From Streptomyces sp. NBC_00490 (GTDB lineage: Bacteria > Actinomycetota > Actinomycetes > Streptomycetales > Streptomycetaceae): DNA of 64,000 nt. Shown here piece after piece: positions 43,089-50,648 of the stretch; position 1 is the first letter of the stretch; each line of letters starts with the position of its first letter. A program made the translations under genes and the position numbers. A model generated the notes under the pieces. It did not search any database, was not told where the DNA came from, and was given only the letters and a program-made list of their open reading frames with translations. The stretch spans positions 9,176,001 to 9,240,000 of the forward strand of contig NZ_CP107869.1 of assembly GCF_036013645.1 (NCBI RefSeq), in the 5' to 3' direction.

Positions 43089-44396
43089 ATGACGCGCACT
43101 TCACGTTCGTTCCGCACCGCAGCCGTAGCCGCCGTCGCAGCCCTGGGTCTGTTCGCCACCGCCTGCGGCGGCGACGGTGACACGTCCGACTCCGCGTCCG
43201 ACGGCAAGCCGGTCACCCTGGACTACTGGACCTGGACACTCGGCGCCAAGTCGACCGTCGAGGCGTTCAACAGGACCCACAAGGACATCCGGGTCAAGTT
43301 CACCGAGATACCGAGCGGCACCGAGGGCTACAGCAAGATGGCCAACGCGGTGAAGGCGGGCAACGCGCCCGACGTGGCGACGATCGAGTACCAGATGGTC
43401 CCCGAGTTCGCGAGCCAGGGGAACCTGATCGATCTGACCGAATACGCCGGTGAAACGGTCAAGTCGAAGTTCCCGGAGTCCATCCAGAGCCTCGTGACCT
43501 TCGGCGGCAAGACCTGGACCGTCCCCTACGACGCCGCGCCGCAGCTCTACTACTACCGGACCGACCTCTTCGAGAAGTACGGCGTCGAAGTCCCCAAGAC
43601 CTGGGACGAGTTCAGGAGGGTCGCGGAGAAGGTCAAGAAGGAGGACAAGAATGTCCGCCTGGCCTCCATGCCCAAGAGCGACCCGGCACTGCTGGCCGCG
43701 CTGTCCTGGCAGGCCGGCGGCAAGTGGTTCGGCACGGAGGGCGACGCGTGGAAGGCCGGCGTGAACGACGCCGACACCAAGAAGGTCGCCGCCTACTGGG
43801 ACGCTCTGGTCAAGGACGACCTCGTCCAGACCTTCACCGGCTGGAGCCCCGAGGAGACCAAGGCCCGCGCCTCCGGCAAGACCCTCTCCTTCCTCGGCGC
43901 CTCCTGGTCCGCGGGCGGCATGAAGACCTCGATGCCCGACCTCTCCGGCAAGTGGGCCGCCGCGCCGATGCCCAACTGGGGCACCGCCGCCAGCGGCAAC
44001 TACGGCGGCACCTCCTACGGTGTCCTCAAGGGCAGCGACCACGCCGAGGCCGCGGCGGAGTTCATCACCTGGCTCACCACGGACAAGGTTGGCGTCGAGG
44101 CCCGTCTCGCCGACCTGGAATCGCCCAGCAGCGCCCTGCCGGCCAACCCGGAGATGCGTGAGGTGGCGGCCGCCAAGTTCGACACCGCGTACCTGAACGG
44201 CCAGGACCTCTACGCGCTCGCCTCCGAGCAGGTCGACACGATCGTGCCCGGCTGGACCTGGGGCCCGAACCAGATGGACGTCTACACCGCCGTCCAGGAC
44301 GCCACCGCCAAGTCCGGCTTCACGGCGGGCGTCGACGCGGGCCAGGAGAAGGCGGAGTCCGGCATCACGGAACGCGGCCTCAAGCTCGCGAAGTAG
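43089..44396 (+). CDS. Sugar ABC transporter substrate-binding lipoprotein
   Basis: This 435-residue family 1 solute-binding protein has a signal peptide with lipobox FATAC (about residue 21). The mature part starts VTLDYWTWTLGAKSTVEAFN and contains VPYDAAPQLYYYRTDLFEKYG. It is the first structural gene of a locus that includes two permeases, a dehydrogenase, a phosphodiesterase-phosphatase fusion and a polysaccharide lyase, so it probably binds an oligosaccharide made by the lyase. The next gene is separated by an unusual 886-base repeat-rich spacer. Confidence 0.92.
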   Translation: MTRTSRSFRTAAVAAVAALGLFATACGGDGDTSDSASDGKPVTLDYWTWTLGAKSTVEAFNRTHKDIRVKFTEIPSGTEGYSKMANAVKAGNAPDVATIEYQMVPEFASQGNLIDLTEYAGETVKSKFPESIQSLVTFGGKTWTVPYDAAPQLYYYRTDLFEKYGVEVPKTWDEFRRVAEKVKKEDKNVRLASMPKSDPALLAALSWQAGGKWFGTEGDAWKAGVNDADTKKVAAYWDALVKDDLVQTFTGWSPEETKARASGKTLSFLGASWSAGGMKTSMPDLSGKWAAAPMPNWGTAASGNYGGTSYGVLKGSDHAEAAAEFITWLTTDKVGVEARLADLESPSSALPANPEMREVAAAKFDTAYLNGQDLYALASEQVDTIVPGWTWGPNQMDVYTAVQDATAKSGFTAGVDAGQEKAESGITERGLKLAK

Positions 44397-44549
44397 CGGA
44401 CCGGGACGACGGTGACCGCGTCAGCAGCGTCCCGCCCGGGACAGTCCCCCGAACGCACCGCGCGCCGGACCGGACCCACTTGGACCGAAACGCCCGCCCG
44501 TCAGGCATGGGGCCGTACCCAAACCCGCGGAGGAGCCCCGCCCCGTACG

Positions 44550-44981
44550 GCACGACTGCACCCACCGGCCACTCCAGGCAGTGAACCGACCCGAGTGTCT
44601 TCCGAACCGACCGCAGTCTCCGGCCACGGGCCCGGCCACTCCAGACACTTGGCTGCACCGGCCCGTTCGCCTCCGGCATCGACTACACGGTCTGGCCACG
44701 GGCCCGGCCATTCAAGGCACTTGGCTACACCGGCCCGGTCGGCTTCAGTACCGACTGCAGTCTCCGGCCACGGGCTCGGTCACTCCAGGTACTTGGCTGC
44801 ACCGGCCCGGTCGGCTCCGGCATCGACTGCACCGTCTGGCCACGGGCCTGGTCACCCCAGGCACTTGGCTGCACCGGCCCCGCCACCCTCTGCACCGACA
44901 ACACCCTCCGGCACCGGCCTGGTCGTTCCAGGCGCTGCCTCCACCGACCCGGTCGCCTCCGGCACCGACTACACCCTCGCC
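44550..44981 (+). repeat. Degenerate 72-base tandem repeats, about five copies
   Basis: Units beginning near 44622, 44694, 44766, 44838 and 44910 share GGCCACGGGCCCGGCCACTC-like starts, then CACTTGGCTGCACCGGCCC and a GACTACAC-like end. A partial diverged unit precedes them. The period is exactly 72 bases, a multiple of three, so several frames stay open across it on both strands. No convincing protein was found; it is treated as a non-coding spacer in the import operon. Confidence 0.8.
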
Positions 44982-45106
44982 CAGAGGCCCAGAGGCCCAG
45001 AGGCCCAGAGGCCCAGAGGCCCAGAGGCCCAGAGGCCCAGAGGCCCAGAGGCCCAGAGGCCCAGAGGCCCAGAGGCCCACAGGCCCAGAGGCCCACAGGC
45101 CCACAG
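44982..45106 (+). repeat. 8-base minisatellite CAGAGGCC, about 15 copies
   Basis: Near-perfect tandem copies of CAGAGGCC run for about 125 bases, with some CACAGGCC variants at the end. Each unit contains the self-complementary GGCC, so the transcript could fold in many registers. It lies between the binding-protein and permease genes. Copy number is likely to vary between strains. Confidence 0.92.
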
Positions 45107-45282
45107 CCCCCCGGCCTCGCCCCCTCCAGCACCGGCGCCGCCCGCAAGCCCCGACCTCAAGCCCCGCTCCGGTGAACCATCGGCCCCGGCCGACCGGCCG
45201 TACTCGCTCCGCCAGGCCGCCAGGCCTCTCGCCCGCACCCCCCTCGCCCAAGCCCCACCCACCCCGCCGTCAAGGAGCCCCC

Positions 45283-46254
45283 GTGGCACTCTCCTCCGCC
45301 CGAACCGCGAGCCGGTCGGCCGTGCGTCGGCCCCCGGTCCGGTCGCCGGGCGTCTCGAAGCTGCGACGGAGTCAGCGTCGTACCGCCGCGCTCTTCATCG
45401 TTCCGTTCTTCGTGCTGTTCGCCGCGGTGATGGCGGCGCCCATCGGCTACGCGGTGTGGATGAGCCTGTTCCAGGAGCGGTCCTCGGGACTCGGCTTCGG
45501 CGGCACCGAGCGCGTCTTCGCCGGCCTGGCCAACTACGCCAACGCCCTGGGCGACGCCGGGTTCCGGAGCGGCTTCGCGCACATCGCGCTCTACTGCGCC
45601 CTCTACATCCCGGTGATGATCGGTGGCTCGCTCGCCCTCGCACTCCTCGTCGACTCAGCCCTCGCCCGCGCCAAGCGCTTCTTCCAGCTCGCCCTGTTCC
45701 TGCCGCACGCCATCCCCGGACTGATCGCTTCGATCATCTGGATCTATCTCTACACCCCGGGTCTGAGCCCGGTGATCGACGGGATCGGCGCTCTCGGCGG
45801 TTCCTGGGACTTCTACAGCAACGACCATGTGCTCGCGTCGATGGTCAACCTGTGTGCGTGGCAGTGGATGGGCTACAACATGGTCATCTTCTACGCCGCC
45901 CTCCAGGCCGTCCCGCGTGAAGTGATCGAGGCGGCCGTGGTGGACGGAGCCGGCGCCTTCGGCACCGCCCTTCAGATCAAGGTGCCGATGATCGCCTCCG
46001 CGGTCGTCATGACCGTGCTGTTCACCTGCGTCGGCGCGATCCAGATCTTCACCGAGCCGAAACTGCTGGGCCAGCGGGGCGCACCCTCCATCGACACCGA
46101 GTGGTCGCCCACCCTCTTCATCTGGAAGGCCGGTTTCGTACAGCACGACTACGGTCTGGCCGCCGCCGCGTCCCTGATGCTCGCCGCGCTCGGCGTGGCC
46201 CTCTCCTATCTCGTCACCCGGCTCGGCAACCGGTGGAAGGCGGCCACGTCATGA
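45283..46254 (+). CDS. Carbohydrate ABC transporter permease (MalF-type)
   Basis: This 323-residue permease has a basic N-terminus, about six helices (AALFIVPFFVLFAAVMAAPI is the first) and the EAA loop IEAAVVDGAGAFGTALQIKVP. Start GTG 45283 is fixed by AAGGAG five bases upstream. Longer open frames that run through the repeat spacer are artefacts of the 72-base period. It overlaps the next permease by four bases. Confidence 0.92.
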   Translation: MALSSARTASRSAVRRPPVRSPGVSKLRRSQRRTAALFIVPFFVLFAAVMAAPIGYAVWMSLFQERSSGLGFGGTERVFAGLANYANALGDAGFRSGFAHIALYCALYIPVMIGGSLALALLVDSALARAKRFFQLALFLPHAIPGLIASIIWIYLYTPGLSPVIDGIGALGGSWDFYSNDHVLASMVNLCAWQWMGYNMVIFYAALQAVPREVIEAAVVDGAGAFGTALQIKVPMIASAVVMTVLFTCVGAIQIFTEPKLLGQRGAPSIDTEWSPTLFIWKAGFVQHDYGLAAAASLMLAALGVALSYLVTRLGNRWKAATS

Positions 46255-47174
46255 GCACCCTCACCCACGACACCGCGCCCGCCACCCTGCAGGAGGCCGG
46301 TCCCCGCACCCCCGCGCACGCTCGCCGCCGCACCTCCACGGGCACCCTCCTGTCCAGGGGCGCCGTCAACGGCATCCTGCTCGTCGCCGCGTTCTACACG
46401 CTCATGCCGGTCAGCTGGCTGCTGTTCGCCGCCACCAAGAACCACCGCGACCTCTTCGCCACCTCCGGCTTCGCGTTCGGCGACTTCAACCTCTTCGCGA
46501 ACCTCGAGCGCCTCTTCACCTTCAACGACGGCATCTACCTGCGCTGGTTCGGCAACAGCATCCTCTACTCCGTGGTCGGCTCCGCCGCTTCCACGTTCCT
46601 GTGCGTCGCCACCGGCTACGCCTTCGACAAGTACGACTTCAAGGGCAAGGAGAAGCTCTTCGGGCTGGTGCTGAGCGGCGTCCTCGTCCCCACCACGGTC
46701 ATCCAGCTGCCGATGTACCTCCTCGCCACGAAGGCGGGCGTCGTCAACACGTACTGGGCGCTGCTCCTGCCCGCCCTCGTCAACCCCTTCGGTGTCTATC
46801 TCGCCCGCGTCTTCTCGGAGGGCTACGTACCGAACGAGGTCCTGGAGGCGGCCCGGGTCGACGGAGCCGGTGAACTGGGCATGTTCGCGCGGATCTCCCT
46901 ACCCATGCTGGCCCCCGGCTTCATGACGATCTTCCTGTTCTCGTTCACCGCGAGCTGGAACAACTTCTTCGGCGCCCTCGTCATGCTCAACGACGACAAG
47001 CTCTACCCGGTCAACCTGGGTCTGTTCATGTGGAACAGCACCACCGCGCAGCAGCCCGAGTTCTACTCGCTCGTCATCACGGGCTCCCTCGTCGCCGTCG
47101 TCCCGCTGATCGTCGCGTTCGTCTGCCTGCAGCGCTTCTGGCGCTCCGGCCTGACCGCCGGCGCCGTCAAGTGA
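46251..47174 (+). CDS. Carbohydrate ABC transporter permease (MalG-type)
   Basis: This 307-residue permease has a 40-residue hydrophilic N-terminus, six predicted helices and the EAA loop LEAARVDGAGELGMFARISLP. It pairs with the preceding permease, to which it is coupled by an ATGA overlap, and its own stop overlaps the next gene's GTG. No ATPase gene is present in the locus, which fits use of a shared MsiK-type ATPase. Confidence 0.92.
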   Translation: MSTLTHDTAPATLQEAGPRTPAHARRRTSTGTLLSRGAVNGILLVAAFYTLMPVSWLLFAATKNHRDLFATSGFAFGDFNLFANLERLFTFNDGIYLRWFGNSILYSVVGSAASTFLCVATGYAFDKYDFKGKEKLFGLVLSGVLVPTTVIQLPMYLLATKAGVVNTYWALLLPALVNPFGVYLARVFSEGYVPNEVLEAARVDGAGELGMFARISLPMLAPGFMTIFLFSFTASWNNFFGALVMLNDDKLYPVNLGLFMWNSTTAQQPEFYSLVITGSLVAVVPLIVAFVCLQRFWRSGLTAGAVK

Positions 47175-48232
47175 CGCCGCCCGCCCCGGAAGGCACCCTC
47201 CTGAACAGCGTCCACCCGTCGGCCGCCCTGCCCCGCCCGCACACCCTGCTCGCCATGGGCGCCACCATCCACCAACGCCTCCTGACCGAAGGCGGCCTCG
47301 ACCGGCTCCCGTCCGTCGCCCGCGTCGACACGGCCACCGTCGTCACCGACCTCACCACCGCCGACGCCCGTCAACTCGCCGTGGCCGAGGTCCTCTTCAC
47401 CCACTGGGGCGCACCGGAGCTCACCGAGGAGGCCCTGCACCGGCTGCCACGGCTGCGCGCGGTCGTGCACGCGGCCGGCTCGGTCAAGCACCACGTCACC
47501 GACGCCGTCTGGCGACGCGGCATCGCGGTCTCCTCCGCGGCCGCCGCCAACGCCCTGCCGGTGGCCGAATTCACCCTGGCCGCCATCCTGTTCGCGAACA
47601 AGCGCGTTCTGGAGGTGGCCCGCGGCTACGCCACCGCCCGCACCCGGCCCGACCTGCTGCCGTACTTCAGCGGTCACGGCAACTACCACCGCACGGTCGG
47701 CATCGTCGGCGCCTCCCGCATCGGACGCCGGGTCATCGAGCTGCTGCGCCCGCACGACCTCGACGTACTCCTGCACGACCCGTACGTCGACGAACAGCGG
47801 GCCCGCGCCTTCGGAGTGGAGCCGGTCGGCCTCGACGAACTCGTCCGCCGCAGCGACGTGGTCTCCATCCACGCGCCCCAACTCCCCGAGACACGCCACA
47901 TGTTCGACGCCCGCCGCATCGCACTGCTCAGGGACGGCGCCACGCTCATCAACACCGCGCGGGGCTCCCTCGTCGACACCGCCGCCCTCACCGAGCACCT
48001 GGTCACCGGCCGGGTCCACGCCGTCCTCGACGTCACGGAACCGGACCTGCCGCCCGCCGACTCGCCGCTGTTCATGCTGCCCAACGTGCTGCTCACCCCG
48101 CACATGGCCGGCTCTCTCGGCAACGAGCTGCACCGGATGACCGACTGGGCCATCGACGAGGTCTCCCGCTACGCGCAAGGCTTGCCGTTCGCCCACGAGG
48201 TCGGGTCCGAGGAACTGTCGCGCTCGGCCTGA
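47171..48232 (+). CDS. D-2-hydroxyacid dehydrogenase family protein
   Basis: This 353-residue NAD-dependent dehydrogenase has the cofactor motif VGIVGASRIGRRV, the substrate arginine in NTARGSLVD, the glutamate in LDVTEPDLPP and the catalytic histidine in LTPHMAGS. It would reduce a 2-keto acid or oxidise a D-2-hydroxy acid. Coupling to a sugar permease by a GTGA overlap suggests that it handles a sugar-acid breakdown product, such as one from an uronic acid. That link is an inference. Confidence 0.92.
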   Translation: MTPPAPEGTLLNSVHPSAALPRPHTLLAMGATIHQRLLTEGGLDRLPSVARVDTATVVTDLTTADARQLAVAEVLFTHWGAPELTEEALHRLPRLRAVVHAAGSVKHHVTDAVWRRGIAVSSAAAANALPVAEFTLAAILFANKRVLEVARGYATARTRPDLLPYFSGHGNYHRTVGIVGASRIGRRVIELLRPHDLDVLLHDPYVDEQRARAFGVEPVGLDELVRRSDVVSIHAPQLPETRHMFDARRIALLRDGATLINTARGSLVDTAALTEHLVTGRVHAVLDVTEPDLPPADSPLFMLPNVLLTPHMAGSLGNELHRMTDWAIDEVSRYAQGLPFAHEVGSEELSRSA

Positions 48233-48258
48233 ACGCCCCATACCCGAAGGGACATCCC

Positions 48259-49704
48259 GTGCAGGATCGTGTTCTGGTCGTCGGTATCGACGGCGTACGC
48301 CTCGACGTACTGCGGCGCCTGCCCACCCCGCACCTCGACGCCCTGGCGGCCGACGGCTTCCTGGCCGCCGTCGAGGTGGACGCGGAGACCCCGACCATGT
48401 CGGGCCCGTGCTGGGCGACCGTCGTCACCGGCGTGTCGGTGGCCAAGCACGGGGTGTGGAGCAACAACTTCACCGGCCACCGGCTCGACGTCTTCCCCGA
48501 CTTCGCCACCCGCCTCGCCGAGAAGGACGGCAGCCGCACGTTCGTGGCCGCCGGCTGGCAGCCCCTGATGCAGGTCCGCAACGGCGGCCCGCTCTTCCGG
48601 GCCCCGTCCCGGTCCGTCTACATCGCACCGGCCGAGGACACCCCGCCGGCCTGGGAGGAGTGCGACGAGCAGATCACCACGGCGGCCACGCGTGTGCTCG
48701 CCGAGGAGGACATGCGGGCGTCGTTCGTCTACCTCGGCGCACCCGACGAGACGGCGCACTTCCTGGGCTGCGGCGAGGAGTACGAGACCTCGATACGACA
48801 GGCCGACGCCCGCCTCGGCCGACTGCTGGCGGCAGTGCGTTCCCGGCCCTCGTACGCCGGCGAGCGCTGGACCGTCCTCGTCGTCACCGACCACGGCCAT
48901 GCCGACGCGGGCGGCCACGGCGGCCGTACGGCCGAGGAGCGCACGGCGTGGCTGATCGCGGCCGGTCCGGGCATCGGCGCGCCGCCGCCCGTCGTGCGCC
49001 ATGTGGATGTCGCGGCGCAGGCGATGGTCTCCGTGGGCCGTCATCCGGACCGGCACTGGTCGCTGGACGGCCGCCCCTTCGCCGCCCGCCCGCATGCCGT
49101 TCTCCTCGACATGGACGGCACCCTCGTCGACACCGAGTCGCTGTGGCTGCGCACGGTCCGCGAGAGCGCACCCGACGTCGACGTGACCCACGTCCTGGGC
49201 CGCTCGGTCGCCGACACCGCCGCCCACCTGCACACACGCACCGGCGCCGACCCCCATGCCCTCGCCGCCGACCTGGAGGCGCGCTTCCTGGCGGCCGTCC
49301 AGAAGGACGTCACCCCACTGCCGGGCGCCCTCGACCTCCTGGACCTCCTCGCGGAGTCCGGCATCCCCGCGGCCCTGGTCTCCGCCTCCTCGCGCCCCGT
49401 CGTGGACGCGGTCCTCGACGTGCTGGGCGCCCACCGTTTCCGTACGACGGTCGCCGAAGGCGAGACGCCCCGCACCAAGCCCGCCTCGGATCCCTATCGC
49501 GCGGCGGCCCGTGCGCTCGGCGTCGACCCGGCGGCCTGCCTCGCGGTGGAGGACTCACCCACCGGCGTGCGGGCGGCCGAGGCGGCGGGCTGCCGGGTGC
49601 TCGCCGTCCCCTCGTACACGGCGATCGATCCCGCGCCCCGGCGGACCGTGCTCCCCGACCTGAAGGGAATAGGCCCCAGGGAACTGTGGACGGCGGGACT
49701 GTGA
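48259..49704 (+). CDS. Alkaline-phosphatase-superfamily phosphodiesterase fused to a HAD phosphatase
   Basis: This 481-residue protein is a two-enzyme fusion. Residues 1-275 are a nucleotide pyrophosphatase/phosphodiesterase-like domain: VVGIDGVRLDVL, nucleophile threonine in TPTMSGPCWATVVTG, and metal ligands in APDETAHFLG, VTDHGHAD and GGHGG. Residues 283-475 are a HAD subfamily IA phosphatase or mutase: LLDMDGTLVDTESLW, VSASSRP, TKPASDPYR and VEDSPTGVRAAEAAG. Both active sites look complete. One domain could cut a phosphodiester and the other remove the phosphate. GAAGGGA precedes the GTG. It follows the hydroxyacid dehydrogenase by 26 bases and is part of the same operon. No signal peptide is seen, so it is cytosolic. 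Confidence 0.88.
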   Translation: MQDRVLVVGIDGVRLDVLRRLPTPHLDALAADGFLAAVEVDAETPTMSGPCWATVVTGVSVAKHGVWSNNFTGHRLDVFPDFATRLAEKDGSRTFVAAGWQPLMQVRNGGPLFRAPSRSVYIAPAEDTPPAWEECDEQITTAATRVLAEEDMRASFVYLGAPDETAHFLGCGEEYETSIRQADARLGRLLAAVRSRPSYAGERWTVLVVTDHGHADAGGHGGRTAEERTAWLIAAGPGIGAPPPVVRHVDVAAQAMVSVGRHPDRHWSLDGRPFAARPHAVLLDMDGTLVDTESLWLRTVRESAPDVDVTHVLGRSVADTAAHLHTRTGADPHALAADLEARFLAAVQKDVTPLPGALDLLDLLAESGIPAALVSASSRPVVDAVLDVLGAHRFRTTVAEGETPRTKPASDPYRAAARALGVDPAACLAVEDSPTGVRAAEAAGCRVLAVPSYTAIDPAPRRTVLPDLKGIGPRELWTAGL

Positions 49705-49828
49705 CCGCGCGGAGCGCACGGACCCCGTAGAGCGCGCGGACCTCGCAGGATCCCGCAGCCCGGAATTTTGTTCGACGGATACGGGCCACATACGATCGCC
49801 CCTCGCCGTAGCCGCCGAGGAGACCCGC

Positions 49829-50644
49829 ATGCCCCGCATCCTGTACGTCACCGACCTGGCCTACGAGGCTCGCGGGCGCCGGTACTGCGACGAGGACATA
49901 TTCCTCACCTCACGGCTGCGCGAGGAATTCGACCTCGCCCTGTGCGATCCGCGGGACGCGGCGGCGTTGATGTTCGCCTTCGACGCCGTCGTGGTCCGCA
50001 ACAGCGGGCCCGTCCTCACCCACCAGGACGCCTACGACGCCTTCCGCGAGCGGGCGACCGCGACCGGGGCCCGCGTCTACAACCCCTTGTCCGGCAAGGC
50101 CGACATGGCGGGCAAGCAGTATCTGCTCGACCTGAGCGCGGCGGGCTACCCGGTGATCCCCACGGTCGACAGCGTCGACGACCTGTACCGGCTGCCGGAG
50201 ACGGACCGGTACGTCGTCAAGCCGAAGCTCGGTGCCGACTCGATGGGTCTGCGGATCGTGACCGGCGACCGTGTGCGCGACCTCGTCGGCGAGGGCGTCC
50301 TGGTCCAGCCGTGCGTCGACTTCGCCTACGAGGTGTCCTTCTACTTCGTCGACCACGACTTCCAGTACGCGTTGTACGCGCCGCACCCTGACCGGCGCTG
50401 GCAGCTGGAACCGTACGAACCCACCGACGACGACCTCGGGTTCGCCCGCCGGTTCATCGACTGGAACGCCCTCGGGCACGGCATCCAGCGCGTCGACGCC
50501 TGCCGTGCGCCCGGGGGCGAGCTGCTGCTCGTCGAGCTGGAGGACCTGAACCCCTATCTGTCCCTGGACGCGCTGGACGACGCCGGCAGGGACGCTTTCG
50601 TGGCGGCGATGAAGGCGTCCCTGCACCGGTTCCTCGCGGCGTGA
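49829..50644 (+). CDS. ATP-grasp domain protein (RimK/glutathione synthetase-like)
   Basis: This 271-residue protein begins MPRILYVTDLAYEARGRRYC, has the nucleotide-binding YVVKPKLGADSMGLRIV and LVQPCVDFAYEVSFYFVD, and ends with LLLVELEDLNPYLSLD, which carries metal-binding acids. The family ligates a carboxylate to an amine using ATP, but no partner is evident. It is separated from the fusion gene by 124 bases and may have its own promoter. It converges with the lyase gene with four bases between the stops. The substrate is unknown. Confidence 0.8.
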   Translation: MPRILYVTDLAYEARGRRYCDEDIFLTSRLREEFDLALCDPRDAAALMFAFDAVVVRNSGPVLTHQDAYDAFRERATATGARVYNPLSGKADMAGKQYLLDLSAAGYPVIPTVDSVDDLYRLPETDRYVVKPKLGADSMGLRIVTGDRVRDLVGEGVLVQPCVDFAYEVSFYFVDHDFQYALYAPHPDRRWQLEPYEPTDDDLGFARRFIDWNALGHGIQRVDACRAPGGELLLVELEDLNPYLSLDALDDAGRDAFVAAMKASLHRFLAA

Positions 50645-50648
50645 GGGG

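Noticed and set aside
44982..45106. Possible CRISPR array
   Set aside because: The 8-base repeats are contiguous without unique spacers and no cas genes are present.
44581..46254. A 557-residue frame fusing the repeat region to the MalF-type permease
   Set aside because: The upstream part is generated by the 72- and 8-base repeats, and the permease has its own AAGGAG-GTG start at 45283.
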